From a virus, in the IMG/VR virus record IMGVR_UViG_3300010157_000131, positions 1 to 37,956 of that record: a stretch of DNA of 37,956 nucleotides, one strand, 5' to 3'. The position numbers and the translations under genes are program-made. Shown in pieces: positions 1 to 8,759 of the stretch. Under the pieces are notes generated by a model that was not told the DNA's origin, searched no databases, and worked only from the letters and a program-made list of their open reading frames with translations. Within the stretch, counting starts at the first letter, position 1. The number at the start of each line of letters is the position of its first letter.

Positions 1-712
1 AGTTGCTAACCTACGTAAGAACAACGTAGCAACATTCAATGGTATGTACAAGGGTCTAATCCACCCAGATGCTTCATACGATTTCCGTGGCGCGACTGGT
101 GGAACAAACTGGTCAGACCCACATGTTTACTCTGATCCATCAGGTATCTACAATGGCGTAATCGGTAACTTCCAGGGCGTACAGTTCATGGAAACACCAC
201 GCGCACCATTCTTCTCTGACGGTGGAACAAACACATGGACAATCTCAACAATCACAGTATCTACAAATACTGCTTCTTTGACATCTTCAGCAGTTCACGG
301 GCTTGCAGTTGGTGACACAGTAACAATCTCAGGCGGTACTGCTACTTCTGGTACAGGTTCAACTTCACAGGTTGGCTTCAATGCTCAGTTCACAGTTCTT
401 GCTATTACATCAACAACAATCTTTACAGTTGACATCACAGGTAAGACAGCAACATGTAACGTAGGTACTTCACTTGCTCTTGTTGCTGCTTCAGTTGACG
501 TTTACGGAACACTCGTAATGGGTCGCCAGGCACTTGCTAAGGCGTTCTCAACAGGTGGCGGATACGGCGAACAAGCTGTTATCGTTGACGTTCCTGTTAT
601 TGATACATTGCGTCGTTTCACAGGTATTGGTTGGAAGCACTTCGTCGGATATGCACCATTCCGTCAAGTTGCTCTTTACCGCATTGAGTCTGGTTCTTCA
701 ATCGGTCAATAA
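1..712 (+). CDS. Major capsid protein, C-terminal part (N4-gp56-like family), cut by window edge
   Basis: Open from base 2 with no start; the 5' part of what is probably the same gene lies at 37635-37956. It forms the icosahedral head shell. The stretches LRKNN, GMYKGLIHPDASYDF, DPHVYSDP, FMETPRAPFF, VYGTLVMGRQALAKAF and WKHFVGYAPFRQVALYRIE match, from memory, the conserved core of N4-gp56-type capsid proteins. Between METPRAPFF and VDVYGTLVMG sits a Thr/Ser/Val-rich beta segment of about 85 residues (roughly bases 233-500, with a HGLAVGDTVTISG motif) that looks like an inserted surface domain. A strong hairpin follows the stop. The family call is confident; the function of the insertion is inference. 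Confidence 0.93.
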   Translation, partial: VANLRKNNVATFNGMYKGLIHPDASYDFRGATGGTNWSDPHVYSDPSGIYNGVIGNFQGVQFMETPRAPFFSDGGTNTWTISTITVSTNTASLTSSAVHGLAVGDTVTISGGTATSGTGSTSQVGFNAQFTVLAITSTTIFTVDITGKTATCNVGTSLALVAASVDVYGTLVMGRQALAKAFSTGGGYGEQAVIVDVPVIDTLRRFTGIGWKHFVGYAPFRQVALYRIESGSSIGQ

Positions 713-723
713 CCAATAAGTTA

Positions 724-762
724 GGGGGGTGAGATGCTTATACCTTTCTCATCTCATCCCCC
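724..762 (+). terminator. Hairpin after capsid gene, terminator-like
   Basis: GGGGGGTGAGATG (724-736) pairs with CATCTCATCCCCC (750-762): 13 pairs with one G-T wobble and a 13-base loop. No T-run follows, so it may be an RNA-processing or partial-termination element that lowers expression of genes downstream of the highly expressed capsid gene. Confidence 0.6.
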
Positions 763-784
763 GCTTTACCTTTAAGGAGTAGCA

Positions 785-1108
785 ATGGCAATCTTGTTTA
801 CACCCCCATCAAGAGTGATGGTTCCGGTGGTGACTCCAAATGTTCCTAAAGAACAGCAACGCCCATTTGCCTATTTCAAACCGTCTATCCCACGCGGTAT
901 AAATGTGTGGATCAATACAAACAATGAAGTCTCTGAGACTCAACCGCCTCTATGGGAAGCGCGTACCGTAACTGATGCGAGTGGCAATATCCTCAGCGTC
1001 ACCCCTGGCGTTAAACAAGTTTATTATGGTGGTCGTACTTACACGATTACGCAAAGCGAGAAGGATGTACTTGTCGCAGCAGGATACGCCGATAATATCG
1101 TTGGCTGA
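785..1108 (+). CDS. Small conserved head/neck-region protein, unknown function
   Basis: 107 residues, preceded by AAGGAG at good spacing. The C-terminal half has a motif of the form YYGGRTYTITQSEKDVLVAAGY. From memory this resembles small proteins that commonly sit just after the capsid gene in actinobacteriophages and have no firm function. No membrane segment or catalytic motif is visible. Position between capsid and connector-like genes suggests a head or neck role; this is inference. Confidence 0.75.
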   Translation: MAILFTPPSRVMVPVVTPNVPKEQQRPFAYFKPSIPRGINVWINTNNEVSETQPPLWEARTVTDASGNILSVTPGVKQVYYGGRTYTITQSEKDVLVAAGYADNIVG

Positions 1109-1138
1109 TACAATCGCCTAATGAGAGAGGGAAATGCA

Positions 1139-1513
1139 ATGGAGATAAACCACAACGACCACCGTTACTCAGGTGAATTTGTCGAGGGTTGTTTCGTCTG
1201 CAAAATCTCTACTATTTCTTTTGGAACAGGAACGATGCCTACACGCCATCCTGGATCCGCGCAGGTAGAAGCCCGTGAGAAGCGTTGGGCAAAAGATATG
1301 CCAGCCTACAAGCGCCTTCGTCAGCAAGGTTTGCAACCTAAGACTATTGATGGAGCAGCACATATTGAAGCAAAGGCTGAAACAAGATTTGAAGTTGAAA
1401 GTGGTCAGGTTCTTCCTGGTCAAGCAAAGAAAATTGAAACTGCTGTAAGCGCGATTGAGTCCATTACGGGCAAGAGCGTTTATAGCCCTGACACGACTCC
1501 GGTGAATCTATGA
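1139..1513 (+). CDS. Conserved hypothetical in head-tail block, single CxxC motif
   Basis: About 124 residues. The start at 1139 is chosen because GAGAGGG lies 8 bases upstream; an in-frame ATG at 1121 has no ribosome site. Near the N-terminus is HRYSGEFVEGCFVCK, with a CxxC pair that could bind metal. The middle is basic and predicted helical. The stop overlaps the next start (ATGA), implying translational coupling with the connector-like gene. I recognise the N-terminal motif as recurring in actinobacteriophages but know no function. Confidence 0.7.
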   Translation: MEINHNDHRYSGEFVEGCFVCKISTISFGTGTMPTRHPGSAQVEAREKRWAKDMPAYKRLRQQGLQPKTIDGAAHIEAKAETRFEVESGQVLPGQAKKIETAVSAIESITGKSVYSPDTTPVNL

Positions 1514-2400
1514 CAATAGGAAATGATTGGTTAGCACAAACTCGTTCATACTTAATGAGTGGTTATGCAGAGAACCGCAACAAGTTAGCTACTGATTACA
1601 CCAAAGGTGGAACGACACTTACTTTCAAATACCCACTAGAAGGAATCCGCGCTGGTTCTCGTCTTTGCATTGGAACAAATACTTTCTATGTGTGGTCAGT
1701 CGATGGTTTAACTGCTGAAGTTTCTTCTGGTGAAGATGCCTCAACTGATGCGTCTGCTCTTACAGGTTCACTCGTTCGTGTTGCACCACGCTTTACTGAT
1801 GATGAGATTTGGAAGCAGTTGTCTAATGACCTTGCTGACCTATCATCACCCGCTAATGGTTTGTTTGCTATTAACGATGTTGACCTTACTTACAATGCAA
1901 CTATCAATGGCTATGACCTTGGACCTGTTGCCGATCAACTTCTATCTATCTATGAAGTTAAGTACCTTACTCCTGGACCACAACTTGATAATCCACGCAT
2001 CAAGACAAATGGATACCGTCTAAACCGCAATGCTATTTCTACACAGTTCCCATCAGGAATTTCTATGCAAATGTTTGAACCTGCCTACCCTGGTTACAAT
2101 GTTCGCGTTGTATATCGCTCTGGATTTGTTATGCCAAGTACACCACTTGCCAATGTTTCCTCAACTGGACTTCTTCAATCGGCTTATGACTTGCCACCAA
2201 TCGGTGCTGCAATTCGTTTGATGGAAGGTAGAGAAATCAAGCGTAACTTCACAGAAGGTCAGGGAGATACTCGTCGTGCTGGTGAAACACCACCAGGAGC
2301 AATTCTCCAATCCTCACGCGGTTTGATGCAAATGAGAGCGTCTCGTATTACAGCAGAAGCAGCGAAACTGGAAGCACTCTATCCAAACTTTAGGTCGTAA
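1510..2400 (+). CDS. Probable head-tail connector/adaptor protein
   Basis: 296 residues, start coupled to the previous gene by ATGA. The N-terminal 100 residues are beta-rich with a TLTFKYPLEGIRAGSRLCIG segment. The centre begins DDEIWKQLSNDLADLSSP, and the C-terminus is helical and charged (LMEGREIKRNFTEGQGDTRRAGE). Length and place directly between capsid-associated genes and the tail protein fit an adaptor joining portal to tail. No catalytic motif is seen. The role is inferred from context and general fold impression, not from a family I can name with certainty. Confidence 0.6.
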   Translation: MTIGNDWLAQTRSYLMSGYAENRNKLATDYTKGGTTLTFKYPLEGIRAGSRLCIGTNTFYVWSVDGLTAEVSSGEDASTDASALTGSLVRVAPRFTDDEIWKQLSNDLADLSSPANGLFAINDVDLTYNATINGYDLGPVADQLLSIYEVKYLTPGPQLDNPRIKTNGYRLNRNAISTQFPSGISMQMFEPAYPGYNVRVVYRSGFVMPSTPLANVSSTGLLQSAYDLPPIGAAIRLMEGREIKRNFTEGQGDTRRAGETPPGAILQSSRGLMQMRASRITAEAAKLEALYPNFRS

Positions 2401-2402
2401 TT

Positions 2403-4304
2403 GTGACTGAGAAAATTGTTAAATATGATACGCCGATTTATGACCCATCACCGGCGTTCTTCGCAGGCACAGCAACTTCAGGATTAACTCCCTGGCCTTT
2501 CCCTATTTCTCTCGGTGGTCACTACTACGGAGTGCAATGGGATTCAACAGCCATCGGTGTATGGGGAGCAAAGTTCAAGCGTACCTCTTTGCCATTACTT
2601 CGTACACAGGCAGATAACTCCAATACTCCAGGTGAGCAGTCAATCTCCCCTGAACAGTTCTGGCGCAGAAGCCAAGACACTTGGCAGTTTGGTCAAGGTC
2701 AAGTTCACTTAGACCGTTCTAACTCTGAGATTCGTCGCTATAACTACAGCAATGGAATTGATCCTTGGACTCCTTGGCAACTTAAACTTCTCAACGATGT
2801 GACCAATGTTTACTCAACAAGCAATACCGGACTTCATTGTCAGACTGTTGGTTCTTATGTTTATATCATTGACGGTGGAACTGTTAAGTTCTCAAGTGGC
2901 GCTCTATCCTCATGGACAACTGTTGCCCCATCAGGTTCTCCATCAGGGGCAGTAGATTTTACAACTGATGGTTACAACATTTGGGAAGCACGTGGTACTA
3001 GCGATGTATACACTTCAACAATAGCTGGAACTACTTCTGCTTCCTACGCTACTTCATCTAAGACAATCAACCTTGTTCGCTTCTGTAAGTCACGCCTTAT
3101 GGCTGCATCTAGCGATGGCATCCTTTATAACATTATCAAATCAGGACCACTCACCGGTACAGATATTCTTCTGGATCTAACTGCTCGCAATATGCAATGG
3201 GTAGATATTGTCGGTGGTCAGTCTCAGATTTATGCAGCAGGATATTCAGGAGATAAATCCTATATCTATCGCACAGCAATCCTTGCTGATGGAACCGCTC
3301 TTGCTACTCCAATCATTGCAGGACAACTTCCTGATGGCGAGATTGTTCGTTCTCTTGGCGAATATATGGGCTATATCTTTATCGGCTCAGACCTTGGCTT
3401 TAGATTCTGTACTGTCAATTCAGATGGCTCACTCACCATCGGAGCCTTGATTAAGACCCCTGCTCCTGTCTATTGCTTTGAAGGTCAAGACCATTATGTC
3501 TGGTATGGACTTTCTAACTACGATGAGAACACAGGTTTAGGTCGCATTGACCCTACCAACTTTAATGGAACTCTTATCCCTGCCTATTCACCAGACTTGA
3601 TGGTTCAGGGAACTGATGCTGCCCCTGCAACGGGAACTGTTGGTTCAGTTGGAACTTTTGGAAGCAAGCGCATTTTCAGCGTTGATGGAAAAGGAATCTA
3701 CCTAGAGGCAAGTACCCCTGTTGCTTCAGGTTACTTTGTTTCAGGTGTTATCTCCTATGGAATCTCTGACCCTAAAGTGGCGATGTATGTGGATGTTAAG
3801 CATGAGCCATTGGTCGGTTCAGTAACAGTAGGAATCGTTGCCGATAGGGATGATTCAGATGTTGATATTGAGAATACAAATACTATCGGAATATCAAATA
3901 CCGCAGGAAGCGTATCCCCTGCCTATGCTTTTCCTGCCGGTCAGCTCAAAGGTGAAAACTTTCAGATTGTTCTTAAATTAACTTCTAATGGAACCGCAAG
4001 CCCAGTTGTTACTCGCTGGACTCTACGCTCTTATCCAACCCCTGTCCGTACAGCCCAATGGGATGTTCCTATTATGATTTACCCAACCGTAACTCTTGGA
4101 GATAAAGACTGGGATCAAGATTCAGATGCCGAACTTGACTACCTCTTTGGACTTCACCAAAGCCAAGATGTAGTAACACTTCAGGTTTCTGACAACTCCT
4201 ACCAAGTGGTGATGTATGATTACCAATGGTTGCCTGATGCCGTAGATATTCACGGCAAAGTACGCGGAATGTTCTATGCACAACTTAGAGAGATAGTAGG
4301 TTAA
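2403..4304 (+). CDS. Large beta-rich tail protein (propeller-like repeats)
   Basis: 633 residues, GTG start with a weak AGG upstream. The middle of the protein repeats short beta blades of the type SYVYIIDGG, DGYNIWEA, SDGILYNI, SYIYRTAILADG, GYIFIGSDLGFRF and HYVWYGLSNYD, consistent with a beta-propeller or nozzle-type tail protein. Its C-terminus (PVRTAQWDVPIMIYPTV, VVMYDYQWLPDAVDIHGKVRG) resembles distal tail proteins. In a phage without a tape measure this may build the short tail tube or nozzle. Fold and role are inference; that it is a virion protein is well supported by position. Confidence 0.65.
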   Translation: MTEKIVKYDTPIYDPSPAFFAGTATSGLTPWPFPISLGGHYYGVQWDSTAIGVWGAKFKRTSLPLLRTQADNSNTPGEQSISPEQFWRRSQDTWQFGQGQVHLDRSNSEIRRYNYSNGIDPWTPWQLKLLNDVTNVYSTSNTGLHCQTVGSYVYIIDGGTVKFSSGALSSWTTVAPSGSPSGAVDFTTDGYNIWEARGTSDVYTSTIAGTTSASYATSSKTINLVRFCKSRLMAASSDGILYNIIKSGPLTGTDILLDLTARNMQWVDIVGGQSQIYAAGYSGDKSYIYRTAILADGTALATPIIAGQLPDGEIVRSLGEYMGYIFIGSDLGFRFCTVNSDGSLTIGALIKTPAPVYCFEGQDHYVWYGLSNYDENTGLGRIDPTNFNGTLIPAYSPDLMVQGTDAAPATGTVGSVGTFGSKRIFSVDGKGIYLEASTPVASGYFVSGVISYGISDPKVAMYVDVKHEPLVGSVTVGIVADRDDSDVDIENTNTIGISNTAGSVSPAYAFPAGQLKGENFQIVLKLTSNGTASPVVTRWTLRSYPTPVRTAQWDVPIMIYPTVTLGDKDWDQDSDAELDYLFGLHQSQDVVTLQVSDNSYQVVMYDYQWLPDAVDIHGKVRGMFYAQLREIVG

Positions 4305-4306
4305 TA

Positions 4307-5860
4307 ATGGCTCGTCGTGAATACCAAGGTGCTGCTGTACCTACCACAATTACTTCTTCCATCACCAACTCGGCAACGAGCCTGACTCTAGCGGCTTCGA
4401 CTAACTGGCCCACAGGTTTATTTAGTGCCGTCATTGATCCAGGACTAGCAGGTGAAGAAAAGATTCTTTGTACCTCTCGTTCAGGAACAACCGTCACTAT
4501 CACCACTCGCGGTTATGATGGAACTGCCGCTGCTTCACACAACGCTGGAGCAATTATCTATCCCGTTCCAACCGCTGTTGACTTTGATGAAGCCAATGCG
4601 CTCATCAACACTCCTACCACTAAGGGCGATATTCTTGCTGCAACAGGCGCAGGAGCAATGGCTCGTACAGCCGTAGGTGCAAACACAACAGTATTAACTG
4701 CTGATTCAACTCAAACTAATGGAGTTAAATGGGCAGCACCCGTACCAACAACTACCAAGGGTGACCTTGCAACATTCGATACCGCTTCCCAACGCCTTGC
4801 AGTCGGCGCAGATGGCACAACACTCGTTGCCAACTCTTCTACTGCTACTGGTTTGTCATACCAACCTTTGAACTCAGCCGGTAAAAACGCCATCATCAAC
4901 GGCGGCATGGATATTTGGCAGCGTGGTACGTCATTTTCTCTAGCAGCATCAACAGGAACTACCTATACGGCGGACCGCTGGTGTACTCAGTCTGGTGCAA
5001 ACCAAGCAATAACAATTTCCCGTCAGGCGACTGCCGATACAACAAATTTACCTAACATCCAATACTGTCTACGCTACCAACGAAATTCAGGTCAAACCGG
5101 AATTGGAATTTTTTCATTATTGAATAATCTTGAAACTGCTAACTCAATTTCTTTTACTGGTAAACAAGTAACAGTTTCGTTCTATGCAAGAGCTGGAGCC
5201 AATTATTCTTCGGCAGGTAGCATCCTGTCGTTTTCACTTATAACCGGAACCGGAACTGACCAAAATGCGTTTGCTGGTTTTACCGGACAGGCTCCCGCAA
5301 TAGGACAATCTTCTATGCTAACAACAACTTGGCAACGGTTCTCTTATTCGGCAACGCTGGCAACTTCCGTGACGCAACTAGCACTTGATTTCGCCTACAC
5401 CCCAGTCGGAACAGCCGGAGCTAACGATTACTTTGAAGTAACAGGCGTTCAACTAGAACTCGGTTCTGTTGCAACTACCTTCTCAAGAGCCGGTGGAACA
5501 CTCCAAGGAGAGTTAGCCAACTGTCAGAGGTATTTGCCAGCCGTATCAGGAAATAACAATGCTTTTCTTGGTTTTGCAATATCCGCAACTCAGGCTTTGG
5601 TTTATATTCCAGCTTCAACCGTTGCCAGAACAACTGGAACTGGTGTAACTGTTTCAACATTGAGCAACTTCACTTTATACAATCAAGCATTGGCAACCGG
5701 TACACCAACCGCAATCGCTTTTCAATCAGCTGGACCAAACAGTTTGGTGGTTCTTACAACAACGACCGCTGCATCTCCAACTATAGTGGCAGGACAACCA
5801 GTACAATTCGTCATAAACAACTCAGCAGGTTCAATCCTCGAAACTGGAGTGGAACTCTAA
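4307..5860 (+). CDS. Tail fibre / receptor-binding protein
   Basis: 517 residues. The N-terminus (TSLTLAASTNWP, EEKILCTSRSGTTVTITTRGYDGT) is the attachment-type domain common in phage fibres. Two tandem units of the pattern TTKGDLxA..A..AVGA.GT.L.A.S....G follow at about residues 102-185. Then comes KNAIINGGMDIWQRGTSF, the usual start of a carbohydrate-binding-like jelly-roll domain, through FEVTGVQLELGSVATTF and a C-terminal knob. Adsorption to host surface glycans is the expected role. The stop overlaps the next small gene (TAATG). Fibre assignment is confident; the ligand is unknown. Confidence 0.85.
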   Translation: MARREYQGAAVPTTITSSITNSATSLTLAASTNWPTGLFSAVIDPGLAGEEKILCTSRSGTTVTITTRGYDGTAAASHNAGAIIYPVPTAVDFDEANALINTPTTKGDILAATGAGAMARTAVGANTTVLTADSTQTNGVKWAAPVPTTTKGDLATFDTASQRLAVGADGTTLVANSSTATGLSYQPLNSAGKNAIINGGMDIWQRGTSFSLAASTGTTYTADRWCTQSGANQAITISRQATADTTNLPNIQYCLRYQRNSGQTGIGIFSLLNNLETANSISFTGKQVTVSFYARAGANYSSAGSILSFSLITGTGTDQNAFAGFTGQAPAIGQSSMLTTTWQRFSYSATLATSVTQLALDFAYTPVGTAGANDYFEVTGVQLELGSVATTFSRAGGTLQGELANCQRYLPAVSGNNNAFLGFAISATQALVYIPASTVARTTGTGVTVSTLSNFTLYNQALATGTPTAIAFQSAGPNSLVVLTTTTAASPTIVAGQPVQFVINNSAGSILETGVEL

Positions 5861-5997
5861 TGCAAATTTACAAGAATACAGATGGCGTTGATTGCGTTCT
5901 TATTGTCAATGAAGATGGTTCTAGTTGGTCAGGACTGAAATCAGTCTACGACGCTCAACAGGCTAACTCGACACCGAGTGTTGCTCCCGTAGTTTAG
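5860..5997 (+). CDS. Small protein after tail fibre, 45 aa
   Basis: 45 residues beginning MQIYKNTDGVDCVLIV. The ATG overlaps the fibre stop codon (TAATG) and GGAGTGGAA lies upstream, so it is probably translated by coupling. It could be a fibre accessory or chaperone-like peptide, judged only by position. Confidence 0.6.
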   Translation: MQIYKNTDGVDCVLIVNEDGSSWSGLKSVYDAQQANSTPSVAPVV

Positions 5998-6012
5998 TGC
6001 TAGGCTCCTTGT

Positions 6013-6813
6013 ATGGAGCAGTTAATACCACTTGATGAGATTCACCGCCAGCTGAAAAATCGTTATGATACTTCAGGATTTTCGCCTTATGTAATTAGGA
6101 CTGATTGGCAGATTATCCGTAGGATAGGCGTTCACCCTGCCATAGCCACAGTACAAGACTTAGAAAAAGTAGTTCTCTTGGCTACTAAACAATCTACCAA
6201 GGCTAACTATGTTTCTCGTTTACGATCTATTTATAAACATTTGAATAAAATGAATCTTATTAACGGAAATGATCCAGCAGCAGACCTTCCTAATGTTAAA
6301 GCTGGTAGGGGAGTTCCTAAGCCAGTTACAAAGGCAGAATTTGAAAAGTTATTAACTGAATCTACACAGCCCTACCGAGATTGGTTTATATTGGGCGGTC
6401 TTGTCGGGCTTCGCGCTATGGAAGTAGCAAAGATTAAGGGTTCAGACCTTATTGAAGAAGAAGGCGGTTACTCCCTTCAAGTAGTTGGCAAAGGAAATAC
6501 AGATTTAATAATTCCTATTTCTAGCAAAGCAGCAGATGTAATTAAATCTCATAATACCCTTGGAAGATTATGGATTGTTGACCCCAATAAGTTTTCTTCT
6601 AGGGCAGCCAATGAAATGCGCCGGATACTTGGTCCAAACGCAAAACATTTTCATAGTCTTAGGCATTATTTTGCAACAGTAATGCTAGAAAAATCAGGTG
6701 GAGATTTGATAGCAGTTAAAGAGTTGATGCGCCATTCAAGCGTTGCTACCACTCAGGTTTATACACAGTTATCTCAAGGAAGGACACGTTCTCTTGTAAA
6801 TATGATAGAGTAA
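6013..6813 (+). CDS. int: Tyrosine recombinase integrase
   Basis: 266 residues. An N-terminal SAM-like core-binding domain (about 1-95) precedes the catalytic domain. All catalytic residues are visible: R134 (GLRAMEV), K160 (VGKGN), H214 and R217 (HSLRHYFAT), H241 (LMRHSS) and the nucleophile Y250 (TTQVYTQL). It should integrate the phage DNA into the host chromosome. The arm-binding domain seems absent or minimal. It has no clear Shine-Dalgarno and lies between the fibre and lysis genes, with only 15 bases before and 46 after it, so the attachment site is not evident next to it. Confidence 0.95.
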   Translation: MEQLIPLDEIHRQLKNRYDTSGFSPYVIRTDWQIIRRIGVHPAIATVQDLEKVVLLATKQSTKANYVSRLRSIYKHLNKMNLINGNDPAADLPNVKAGRGVPKPVTKAEFEKLLTESTQPYRDWFILGGLVGLRAMEVAKIKGSDLIEEEGGYSLQVVGKGNTDLIIPISSKAADVIKSHNTLGRLWIVDPNKFSSRAANEMRRILGPNAKHFHSLRHYFATVMLEKSGGDLIAVKELMRHSSVATTQVYTQLSQGRTRSLVNMIE

Positions 6814-6826
6814 TGTACACTTTACC

Positions 6827-6832
6827 TATAAT
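6827..6832 (+). promoter_or_regulatory. Possible -10 box before lysis genes
   Basis: A perfect TATAAT lies 28 bases before the first lysis-cassette start codon. No convincing -35 box is found 16-18 bases upstream, so this is only a candidate. Confidence 0.3.
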
Positions 6833-6859
6833 GTAATCCATAACCGTAAAGGCGCAACC

Positions 6860-7117
6860 ATGACAAAATCAGATTTAGCAACAATCGTATATTCATACTT
6901 TTTTGTCATTGCTGGAGTATTAGCTGGAGTCGGCATCATAGCCAAACACTCGATTCAAAAGCATACGGAAGAATTGAAGGATAAGTTGAACCGTATCGAG
7001 TATGCGTTGTATAACGATGGCAAAACTGGTTTGATCAACAAGGTTGAAGAATTGCTAGAAAATCAACAGGCAATTAAAGTGGATGTAGAAGTAATGAAAG
7101 CCAAGTCAGAGCGATGA
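6860..7117 (+). CDS. Single-span membrane protein with coiled coil, lysis-associated
   Basis: 85 residues. Residues about 8-29 form one transmembrane helix (YSYFFVIAGVLAGVGIIA), followed by a charged, heptad-like cytoplasmic or periplasmic helix (EELKDKLNRIEYAL ... NKVEELLENQQAIKVDVEVMK). This layout occurs in small holin-like or spanin-like proteins of actinobacteriophage lysis cassettes. AAAGG precedes the ATG, and the stop overlaps the next gene (ATGA). It may act as a second holin or holin regulator; the r1t-like protein at 8760 is the stronger holin candidate. Confidence 0.65.
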   Translation: MTKSDLATIVYSYFFVIAGVLAGVGIIAKHSIQKHTEELKDKLNRIEYALYNDGKTGLINKVEELLENQQAIKVDVEVMKAKSER

Positions 7118-7596
7118 GTTATCAGCCCCGAATTGGCGATTACGGGGTAGTCAAAACTAACGGATGGCTAGGACTGATAATCCGCATAGGAACAGTCAGC
7201 AGATGGAACCACGCTTTCATTTACATAGGCGATGGAAAGATAGTAGAAGCAAATCCTAAAGGCGTAGAAGTATCTGAACTTCGCTATGAAAAAGTAGCAT
7301 GGAATAACCATGAAGAATTAACTGATGAACAACGGGAGAAGATTACACAACTCTCTCTGGATCAAGTAGGTCGTGGCTACAGTTTCCTCACTATTGCCCT
7401 GATTATCCTTCGCATTTTAGGCATGAAGGTTCTTGCTAACTCTAAGTTTCTTTTGAAAGCAGCTGAGAAAGATGGCTACATTTGTTCTGAACTTGTTTCA
7501 GAAGTTTATATGAACGCCGGAGTTAATCTACTTCCCCACAAACCAGACTATACTACTGTTCCAGGTGACCTAGCAGAGAGACTCATATACCTATGA
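7114..7596 (+). CDS. Permuted NlpC/P60-type (YiiX-like) hydrolase
   Basis: 160 residues. The pattern matches permuted papain-like NlpC/P60 enzymes: H33 in WNHAFIYIGDGKIVEA (with acidic E45) and a nucleophile C124 in YICSELVSEVY, followed by TTVPGDLAE. Such enzymes cleave peptide or amide bonds in peptidoglycan or lipids. A hydrophobic stretch at about 91-104 (FLTIALIILRILGM) suggests membrane contact. Start and stop both overlap neighbours by ATGA, placing it in a tightly coupled lysis cassette. The fold is fairly secure; substrate unknown. Confidence 0.75.
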   Translation: MSYQPRIGDYGVVKTNGWLGLIIRIGTVSRWNHAFIYIGDGKIVEANPKGVEVSELRYEKVAWNNHEELTDEQREKITQLSLDQVGRGYSFLTIALIILRILGMKVLANSKFLLKAAEKDGYICSELVSEVYMNAGVNLLPHKPDYTTVPGDLAERLIYL

Positions 7597-8237
7597 CAAC
7601 CCTTAGACTTATCAACGATAACAATATTCCTGAAGCAGATTTTCAGACTCTCATCAAGGGAGTTCAGCAATATGCAATCATGGTGACAAAAGCATGGGGC
7701 ATTAACAATGTTGCTGTAACGGGTGGTGGAACTCCCCTAGATGGCGATTGGCTTATCTATCTGACTGAAAAGAATAAACACCTTGGCGCTGCTGGTTATC
7801 ACACAGTTAAGAATGGCGTTCCTATCGCCTATTGCTCGCTTAAAAATTCTTACTACACATTTGGTCGCTATTCCAAGGCTCTTGTTATTAAAGGCAAGAC
7901 AATTCATGGGGCTACCTATCGCGCTGGATTGCTCGCAACTATTTGTCATGAAGTTGCAGAGATGCTTTGTGACCCATTTATCAAGACTGTTTCAGCGGTG
8001 GATAGCACAGGCAAGAAGTGGCTTGTTGAAGTTGGGGATCATGTATTTGGTTCATTCAAACTCATGGTGATTGATGGACAGAACTGTATCTTCCCTGACT
8101 GCACCACTCCTGCTTTCTATGACTTGAATGGCAAGGCTCCGTTCTCTATCTTCGGCGCTGCAACTGCACCATTCACAATGACTCCTGCTGGTTATGCGTA
8201 TTACATGGATGCCACAGGAAAATTGATTAAGATATGA
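7593..8237 (+). CDS. Metalloprotease-like protein with HEXXE motif in lysis cassette
   Basis: 214 residues. Residues 115-128 read ATICHEVAEMLCDP: an H119-E120-x-x-E123 helix followed by DP, as in a poorly studied group of zinc-protease-like proteins. A later acidic patch (VEVGDHVFG, about 145-153) could supply another metal ligand. The usual second His of HEXXH is replaced by Glu, so activity is unproven. No signal peptide is seen. It is coupled by ATGA overlaps between the NlpC-like gene and the amidase gene, which argues for a role in lysis or wall processing. Confidence 0.55.
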   Translation: MTTLRLINDNNIPEADFQTLIKGVQQYAIMVTKAWGINNVAVTGGGTPLDGDWLIYLTEKNKHLGAAGYHTVKNGVPIAYCSLKNSYYTFGRYSKALVIKGKTIHGATYRAGLLATICHEVAEMLCDPFIKTVSAVDSTGKKWLVEVGDHVFGSFKLMVIDGQNCIFPDCTTPAFYDLNGKAPFSIFGAATAPFTMTPAGYAYYMDATGKLIKI

Positions 8238-8752
8238 AATCTCTAGGCATTAACTTCACCCCTGGTCGTGGCGGTCACAAGATTCGCCTTATCGTTATTC
8301 ATACGATGGAGTGTGGCGAGACTACCGGCAAGGCTAAACAAGTTCTCAAATGGTTTATGGGTAAGACTAGCCCCAAGGCTAGCGCCCATTACATGACCGA
8401 TAACAAGGAAGTTTTTCAACTTATATCCGATGATGATACGGCGTGGGCGGTTGATGATTATGAACTTAACCAACAGTCCATCTCGATTGAACTAGCCGGA
8501 AGCGCTTCCCAGACACCTGCTCAATGGTCAGATTCCTACTCCGCATCTGAACTTGATGTAGTTGCCAAACTCGCTTCTGAGCTAGCAAAGAAGTATGCTA
8601 TCCCTGTCATTAAACTTTCTCCTGCTGATATTATCGCTGGCAAGTCCGGTTTTTGCGGTCATGCCGATATAACGGTAGCCAAGAAAGTCAAGGGCGGTCA
8701 CTCGGATCCAGGGAAGTCTTTCCCTTGGGTAACATTCCTATCAAAAATCTAG
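8234..8752 (+). CDS. N-acetylmuramoyl-L-alanine amidase (endolysin)
   Basis: 172 residues, one Amidase_2/PGRP-like domain. Zinc ligands are visible: H23 in LIVIHTMEC, H143 in FCGHADITVAKK, and D158 in HSDPGKSFPW. The ASAHYMTDNKEVFQLISDDDTAWAV segment is typical of the family. It cuts the amide bond between muramic acid and the stem peptide. There is no signal peptide and no separate wall-binding domain, so release probably needs the holin encoded just downstream. Start coupled to the preceding gene by ATGA. Confidence 0.92.
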   Translation: MKSLGINFTPGRGGHKIRLIVIHTMECGETTGKAKQVLKWFMGKTSPKASAHYMTDNKEVFQLISDDDTAWAVDDYELNQQSISIELAGSASQTPAQWSDSYSASELDVVAKLASELAKKYAIPVIKLSPADIIAGKSGFCGHADITVAKKVKGGHSDPGKSFPWVTFLSKI

Positions 8753-8759
8753 GAGACAC

